In this document: one piece after another, positions 58,690-64,000 of the stretch
Numbering within the stretch: the first letter of the stretch is position 1
Layout of the letters: every line of letters starts with the position of its first letter
Assembly (NCBI RefSeq): GCF_023156195.1
Contig: NZ_JAKUKA010000001.1
Location: forward strand, 5,022,001 to 5,086,000
Reading direction: 5' to 3'
DNA: 64,000 nucleotides
Origin: Chitinophaga sedimenti
GTDB taxonomy: Bacteria; Bacteroidota; Bacteroidia; Chitinophagales; Chitinophagaceae
Position numbers and translations under genes: made by a program
The notes under the pieces: generated by a model
What the model was told of the DNA's origin: nothing
Database searches by the model: none
The model's input: the letters and a program-made list of their open reading frames with translations, nothing else

Positions 58690-58725
58690 AGAAAGGCTGG
58701 TTCACCCGAACCAGCCTTTCTTTAT
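58686..58725. terminator. Bidirectional terminator, 18-bp perfect stem
   Basis: ATAAAGAAAGGCTGGTTC pairs perfectly with its inverted copy at 58708-58725 around ACCC. It ends the lipoprotein gene and acs. Confidence 0.9.
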
Positions 58726-58739
58726 CTATATTGATGTGT

Positions 58740-60652
58740 TTACAATTTACCGTGTTTGATTTCGTCCACCACATTAGGATCCAGCAGGGTAGAGGTGTCG
58801 CCGAGATTTTCAGCTTCGCCTTCTGCAATCTTACGGAGGATGCGGCGCATGATTTTACCCGAGCGGGTTTTCGGCAAGCCGCTCACAAACTGGATTTTAT
58901 CCGGCTTTGCGATAGGGCCGATAATGCGGGAAACAGTCTGTAAAATATCCTTGCGCGTCAGTTCCGGATCATGTACCTGCTTTTCCGCAATCACAAATGC
59001 ATATATCCCCTGGCCTTTAATATCGTGCGGATAACCTACTACCGCGCTTTCAACCACGCCATGGTGCATATTGATGGCATTTTCCACTTCGGCAGTCCCG
59101 ATACGGTGGCCGCTTACGTTCAGTACATCATCCACGCGGCCTGTAATTCGGTAATAGCCGTCTTCATCGCGGGTACAGCCGTCGCCGGTGAAATACAGGT
59201 TTTCGTAAGTGGAGAAGTAGGTTTTACGGCAGCGCTCATGATCGCCATAAGTCGTGCGCAGCATGCCCGGCCATGGGAACTTGATGCACAGGTTGCCGTT
59301 TACGCCGTTGCCTTCTACCTCCTTACCGTTTTCGTCTACCAGTATGGGTTGGATGCCCGGTAACGGAAGTGTCGCAAAGCCGGGTTTTTCTGGTGTTACG
59401 CCGGCGATCGGGGTTATCATGATGCCGCCTGTTTCTGTTTGCCACCAGGTATCCACAATGGGCGCTTTGCCCTTTCCAATATGATCTTTAAACCAATGCC
59501 ACGCTTCTTCGTTAATGGGTTCGCCTACGGAGCCCAGTTTGGTGATAGAGCTGAGGTCTTTATGGTTCACCGGACCAAGGCCAAAGCCCATGAGGCTGCG
59601 GATAGCGGTGGGCGCCGTGTAAAGGATGTTCACGCGGTACTTGTCCACGATATCCCAGAAGCGGCCCGCATCGGGATAGGTAGGCACGCCTTCAAACATC
59701 AGCGTGGTTGCGCCGGCGCTCAATGGACCGTACACGATATAACTATGACCGGTAATCCAGCCGATGTCCGCGGTACAGAAGTACACTTCGCGGGGCTGGT
59801 ACTGGAAGGTGTTGACGAATGTATAATTGGCATATACCATATAGCCGCCGCAGGTGTGTACCACGCCTTTGGGTTTGCCGGTAGAGCCAGAAGTGTAGAG
59901 GATAAAGAGCATGTCTTCGGCGTCCATTTCTTCGGCCGGACAGGCGGGATTGCCCATTGTTTCAACTTTTTGATTTCATCTTCCCACCAAACGTCGCGGC
60001 CTTTGAGCATGCTCACAGGCGTGCGGGTTCGGGTACAAACGATTACGCGTTTAACGGACGGGCAAACCATGAGGGCGTCGTCGATTACGGACTTCAGCGG
60101 AATGTCTTTTGCACCGCGGAATGCGCCGTCACAGGTAATCACCACGTTTGCCTGTGCATCCCGGATGCGGTCCGCGATGGATTGTGCGCTGAAACCGCCA
60201 AATACCACGGAGTGGATGGCGCCAATACGGGCGCAGGCCAGCACGGCGATAGCGAGTTCGGGGATCATGCCCATGTAAATACATACACGGTCACCTTTTT
60301 TGACGCCGTTGTTTTTCAACACGTTGGCGAACTGGCACACTTTATTGTAAAGGTCGCGGTAGGTAATGACGCGGTGGTGTTCTTCCGGATCATTAGGCTC
60401 CCAGATGATCGCGGGTTGGTTGCCCAACGTGCCGAGGTGGCGGTCCAGGCAGTTTTCTGTAATGTTTAACTTCGCGCCCTGGAACCATTTCACTTCCGGA
60501 TCGCGGAAGTTCCACTCCAGGACCTTATCCCACTTCTTTCTCCAATAAAAATGATCTGCGATGTTGGCCCAAAATCCCTCCGGGTCGGTGACGCTGTCGC
60601 GCCAGGCCTGCTGATATTCTTCTATCGATCTTATTTGATACGGATATGACAT
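58740..60652 (-). CDS. acs: Acetyl-CoA synthetase (frameshifted)
   Basis: Activates acetate to acetyl-CoA through acetyl-AMP; about 637 residues. N-terminal YRDLYNKVCQFANVLKNNGV and VVFGGFSAQSIADRI, the AMP-binding motif LYTSGSTGKPKGVVHT, DTWWQTETGG, GRVDDVLNVSGHRIGTAEVE, and the C-terminal Lys in PKTRSGKIMRRILRKIA. One frameshift near 59950. ATG at 60652. The TPR gene precedes it on the same strand with 79 bases between. Confidence 0.95.
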
Positions 60653-60731
60653 AGATGCTTCCCTTTGTAAGTTTTTATAACGAGACGCTAAATTTAGGAA
60701 ACATCTACGAGTAATTCTAGTACTCCTGTAG

Positions 60732-61882
60732 CTAATTGGCGAGTTGTTTTATGCGGTCGCGCACAAAGCGATGAATCGCGGAATCCTGCGCGCCTTCAGG
60801 TTTGGCGCGGACGAAATACTGCTGGTAATATTTACGTGCGGCAGTCGTGTTATTCAAATATGTATCATAAATGCGGCCGATCGCGTATTGCCGTTGCGGA
60901 TTTTTGAATAAGTAGAATGCGGTATCCTGGTGCGCAATTGCAGTCCTGTATTGCTTTTGCTGCTCGTAATTGTCGGCCAGTGATCCGTAATAATCTTCCA
61001 GGCTTTTGCTTTTGGCCAGTGTGATACAGGTTTGCAACAGCTCATTGCTTTTGTCGTATTGCTTCATGGCGCTATTGGCCAGGGCAGTGTAATAGAGCAC
61101 GATTTCCGGCGTTTGGTTGCGCAATGCAAGATATTCATACACCTCCACGCATTTTGCGTATTGCTTGTTGTAGTAACTGGCCGCTACGATATAGGAAAAT
61201 GTGGTGGGCGATACAATGTTCGACCGCATGAGGTAGTCGCCAAGAGCCGCTACGCGATTGTATTGTTTTTGAAAATAGGCGGAGCGAACGGAAGCCGCTG
61301 TCACCAAAAACTGGGTAGAGTCGATGGTTAGATATGCATTGAGTACACTATCGGCCTGAAGGTACATTTTACGGTCAAGAAAGGTGTTGCCGAGGTGACC
61401 GGCAGTTTTGCCGTCGCGCGGATTCAATCTGCCAGCTTCTTTCAGGAAGTAAAAGGCGGAATCTGGTTTTTGTCCTTCTGCACAAGCGTTGCTAAGCAGC
61501 CTGTGATAGTTAGCGCTGCTCGGCTGTAATGCTACCAGTTTAAAATAAAAGGGAATGGCTATTTCGGGTTGACTGCGTTGCATCGCAATGCCTCCGAGGT
61601 AGTAATGAGCTTGTATGTTGGCGGTATCAAGCTCCAGTACTTTCTGGAAAACGGCCTCGGCGTCCGGTAATTGGGCGGACATGTAATAGCAATATCCGAG
61701 TGTGCTGAGTTGTTTAGGGTTGTCTGGCTCCATACGCTCTTTCAGGTATTGTGCGGCCACATCGTATTGTTGTGACTGCATGTATTCCATCACTACGGCT
61801 GGGTTAACCGGGTCCGGTATTGCGCCCGGCTTAAAATGGGCAGTAAGGAAACTAAAATGCTGGATAGGAGGATGCGCTTCAT
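60732..61882 (-). CDS. Secreted tetratricopeptide-repeat protein (frameshifted)
   Basis: About 383 residues. A signal peptide (MKRILLSSILVSLLPILSRA) begins at ATG 61882; a frameshift near 61815 joins it to NPAVVMEYMQSQQYDVAAQY. At least eight TPR-like helical pairs follow (LPDAEAVFQKVLELDTANIQ, QPEIAIPFYFKLVALQPSSA, and others). It is likely periplasmic and acts as a protein-binding scaffold; the partner is unknown. Upstream of acs on the same strand, without evident functional link. Confidence 0.8.
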
Positions 61883-62023
61883 GGTCGATACTTTTCTTGT
61901 ATCAATATTAAACTAATTAATTAGTTTTTAAAAGAAGAATTTAGTTGATTGGAAAATTGCGCGGTAAAAACAGCATAAGGCGCCATGGCTCCGGCCACAG
62001 CGCCCCTGTTGGTGAAGGAATCA

Positions 62024-62311
62024 TTATCCCGCTTCCCCCGGGGAAGCGATGATGGTAATCATGTTCCGGATCGGCGCTTCCACTACCAGTTCCCGGTAAT
62101 AGAGCGTTTTGGTGTTTCCTGTATTTGGAATGGCTACAGCATGCGTCTTTTTACTCGTGGTAAAATGACTCACACATCCATGGATAGTAATGGTGATGTG
62201 TGAAATTCCCTTGCCGCCTGCCTCGTGAATGGTTTTTAGAAATTGGGAAACAATGGAACGCAGCTTTTCTTCGGGAATGGTTGGCCCGTGAATAGTATGC
62301 ATCTGCAACAT
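62024..62311 (-). CDS. Hypothetical protein, 95 residues
   Basis: An intact-looking short protein starting MLQMHTIHGPTIPEEKLRSI. The pattern of helix (LRSIVSQFLKTIHEAGGK) followed by two strands (ISHITITIHGCVSHFT; TLYYRELVVEAP) suggests a compact alpha/beta fold. I do not recognise a family. Neighbours are a TPR gene and another small gene on the same strand. Confidence 0.5.
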   Translation of the reverse strand: MLQMHTIHGPTIPEEKLRSIVSQFLKTIHEAGGKGISHITITIHGCVSHFTTSKKTHAVAIPNTGNTKTLYYRELVVEAPIRNMITIIASPGEAG

Positions 62312-62395
62312 AAGTGTTTGGTGAACAAAGTGTCTTGGGGGCTATTGGAGTAAAGTTGGGTGGCAGGTTTTGGGTTTTGTTTACGGTTGTGTGTA

Positions 62396-62640
62396 CTATC
62401 GGGAACGGTACTTGTTGTTCTCCTCGGCTGTATTATGAAGCAGCTTGTCGAGGATCATCATCATTTTATCTTTCTCGGCATTGCTAAAGGTGTTCTTGCC
62501 TTTTGCCTTCCTGTAAAAAAGGTTGCCTCGCTCCATCCGCATTCGGCGCAAATGGCCTCCCTGAAGGCTCTTGGCAGATTCAGCAGGCGGGTGTGCGTGT
62601 CCTGAAGGATGTTGCTGGATGAAATTTTTTTAGTTCGCAT
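62396..62640 (-). CDS. Small hypothetical protein (frameshifted), divergent from HTH regulator
   Basis: Begins ATG 62640 with MRTKKISSSNILQDTHTRLL and reads NLPRAFREAICAECGWSEAT; a frameshift in a T/A-run near 62520 then gives FFYRKAKGKNTFSNAEKDKM and stops TAG at 62396-62398, about 81 residues. The uncorrected frame stops at 62461. The helical CGWSEATFFYRK segment resembles a small HTH-like protein common beside such regulators in related genomes, but I cannot name the family. Confidence 0.5.
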
Positions 62641-62765
62641 ATTGATAGTTTTTGGTTTAAAATGAGAGTTTCAGTGTCAATCTGTTATTAAAATTCTTAT
62701 TTTAATAAAGGTGATGTCATTTTTATGTTTTACTATTTACACAATTATACCAATTTTTATTTACA

Positions 62766-63377
62766 TTGAGCACTCCTCATAAAAATATTATAAACGAAGG
62801 CGCCCGCCTCAGGCAGGTGCTGAAAGATAAGGGTATTAAGGTGATAGACTTCGCGGCGCGCGCAGGTTTCAGTAATCAGATTGCGCATTATTATTTGCGT
62901 AAGGAGTCAATAAAGCGTGCAAAGTTGGTTGAGTTTTGTGAGTTTATCAATATAAGTCTTGATGATTTTTATTCATGGCGGCAGCAGCCTGCTACGGATG
63001 AGCCGGAGGAAACGCACCACGGCAAACGGCTTTCTACGCTGATCGATCAAAAGGGTATTAATAAGACGAAGTTGGCAAAACGGGCCGGGCTTAGTCGCCG
63101 CGCGCTTTATAATCTGCTGGAGCGCGAGGTGCTTACCTCCGAACAACTCCGCAAGATTTTACCCGCTTTGGAAATGACCGCCGGCGAATTCTTCAGCCCC
63201 AAAGGTTCGTTATACGACGGCGGGGCCAGTTATAACCAGCCCGAAGCCTGGCGCGAAAAGTACTATCGAAGCCTGGAAGATTACAAATCGTTAACACAGG
63301 AGATTGCCACACTTCGCCAGGAGAATGAACGGTTAAGAGCCACCATCGAATCGATGGGGAGGAGTCCTGATAAATAA
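62766..63377 (+). CDS. Regulator with two XRE-type helix-turn-helix domains
   Basis: A 203-residue DNA-binding protein. It carries two helix-turn-helix units: about residues 12-75 (RLRQVLKDKGIKVIDFAARA) and 86-145 (RLSTLIDQKGINKTKLAKRA, LSRRALYNLLEREV). A C-terminal coiled coil (TQEIATLRQENERLRATIES) may drive dimerisation. The start is TTG at 62766; no ATG lies nearby in frame. It is divergent from the small gene at 62396-62640, which may be its target. No phage genes accompany it. Confidence 0.8.
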   Translation: MSTPHKNIINEGARLRQVLKDKGIKVIDFAARAGFSNQIAHYYLRKESIKRAKLVEFCEFINISLDDFYSWRQQPATDEPEETHHGKRLSTLIDQKGINKTKLAKRAGLSRRALYNLLEREVLTSEQLRKILPALEMTAGEFFSPKGSLYDGGASYNQPEAWREKYYRSLEDYKSLTQEIATLRQENERLRATIESMGRSPDK

Positions 63378-63379
63378 AA

Positions 63380-63406
63380 AATGCTGTTGTCTTTCACAAC
63401 AGCATT
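63380..63406. terminator. Hairpin after the HTH regulator gene
   Basis: AATGCTGTTGT pairs perfectly with ACAACAGCATT around CTTTC. The T-run is on the minus side; the plus side is followed by GCGG. Confidence 0.6.
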
Positions 63407-63633
63407 GCGGTTCTCATAGGTTATAGGGATTGAGGGGAATAGGCTTGTATATCGTCGATGTATAAACGTAATGTTTGGAATCGGATGCAAAATATCATTC
63501 ATATTTGGATTTTTTATATCTGAAGCGGTATTTTATTTTCGAGATGCGGAAAAAGTTTTTTTTTAGTGTGATTCGCAGGTATTTCGCGAAACTTTATATA
63601 TATTAGAGTTTCGATATATTTAAATCCTGTCCT

Positions 63634-64000
63634 ATGAAAAAGACCTTTCTCGCCTTATGCGCATCGTTGCTGTTGATCGCAACCGCCGCCAGGTCTGGTG
63701 ATTCCGGGCCGAAAGATTTTGAAGCTTTCTGGAAAAAACTCCACAACGCCATTATCAAAAAGGATTATAATTCGATCAGTCAGTTCGTGGAATTTCCATT
63801 GGTCGTGGAATTGAAGAAGGAAAATGGCTCTGTGGAAACAGTGAAGCCCGAAAATTTCCGGGATTTTTTCAATCGTTATCTTTCCCGCGAACACGAGGAG
63901 ATTAGCCGTTACGAAGAACTCCGTGCTAAAAAAGAGCTCTCTGAAGAAGATCTGACCCTCATTAACGACGGCTCCGCCACAATTGATGATATGGAGTTTC
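63634..64000 (+). CDS. Secreted hypothetical protein, partial at the window end
   Basis: ATG 63634 opens a frame that runs to the end of the window (122 codons, no stop). A signal peptide (FLALCASLLLIATAA) precedes KDFEAFWKKLHNAIIKKDYN and FVEFPLVVELKKENG, the pattern of small NTF2-like or DUF-type periplasmic proteins of Bacteroidota. The C-terminus is missing. No closer family can be assigned. Confidence 0.65.
   Translation, partial: MKKTFLALCASLLLIATAARSGDSGPKDFEAFWKKLHNAIIKKDYNSISQFVEFPLVVELKKENGSVETVKPENFRDFFNRYLSREHEEISRYEELRAKKELSEEDLTLINDGSATIDDMEF

Noticed and set aside
62360..62605. 81-codon plus-strand frame
   Set aside because: It overlaps, on the opposite strand, a small gene whose corrected frame has more protein-like composition (CGWSEATFFYRK, SNAEKDKM).
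1..64000. tRNA or rRNA genes
   Set aside because: I looked for T-loop patterns and rRNA-like segments on both strands and saw none; a dedicated search could still find one.
1..64000. CRISPR array or prophage
   Set aside because: No regularly spaced repeat-spacer pattern and no structural, integrase or lysis genes. The tandem repeats seen are inside coding tails.

Overview
The window is chromosomal DNA of a Bacteroidota bacterium, most likely of the Chitinophagaceae (Chitinophaga-like). The evidence is the -7 box TAnnTTTG in front of many genes, the gene order rplM-rpsI-rpsB-tsf, a two-gene methionine synthase, the large Bacteroidota form of IspG, PorT-type outer membrane barrels, Bat-type VWA/TPR proteins, DUF4286, bTHX and a GH3-family protein. 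Genus level cannot be settled from the sequence alone. I saw no rRNA, tRNA, CRISPR array, prophage or intact insertion sequence.

The dominant technical feature is that about thirty genes, including indispensable single-copy ones (tsf, rplM, holB, ispG), carry one or more single-base frameshifts, many in homopolymer runs. In each case the protein resumes in another frame with family-typical sequence. I therefore read these as sequence or assembly errors and give one span for each whole gene.

Layout. 0-2.8 kb (minus): a membrane-anchored EEP-family phosphohydrolase and two tandem rhomboids, one apparently catalytically dead. 2.8-8.3 kb: RlmD, a TlpA-like thioredoxin lipoprotein/periplasmic protein and three PorT-like barrels. 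8.4-13.8 kb: metF, lptB, GH3, fabG and a nucleoid-associated protein. 13.9-20.6 kb (minus): a third, extended rhomboid, RicT, holB, a lipoprotein, glutathione peroxidase and recR. 20.6-26 kb (minus): an Ig-like lipoprotein, a helicase-nuclease and a degenerate Y1-type transposase relative. 26-29 kb: a poorly coding stretch, a small membrane protein, a glycine-rich peptide with a double-glycine leader, xth and DUF4286. 29-36.6 kb: HU, bTHX, pdxH, a DUF3298-type lipoprotein, pyrH, the ribosomal/EF-Ts operon and a zinc metallopeptidase. 37-39.4 kb: radA and comF. 39.5-46.2 kb: a small regulated transcript, split metH, three related hairpins and ispG. 46.3-51.6 kb: an AraC regulator, Bat-type TPR and VWA genes, a class D beta-lactamase and kbl. 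51.8-58.7 kb: an ECF sigma/anti-sigma/barrel operon, an M16 peptidase, an L,D-transpeptidase and a lipoprotein. 58.7-64 kb: acs, a TPR protein, small genes, a tandem-HTH regulator and the start of a secreted protein.

Most of the window is housekeeping: translation, one-carbon metabolism, isoprenoid precursors, DNA repair and envelope biogenesis. The less ordinary material is small: a possible secreted RiPP/bacteriocin-like precursor, two candidate microORF/terminator units, a palindrome that encloses a complete promoter, a dead rhomboid, a degenerate HUH protein and low-complexity tails on S2, RicT and the TPR protein.
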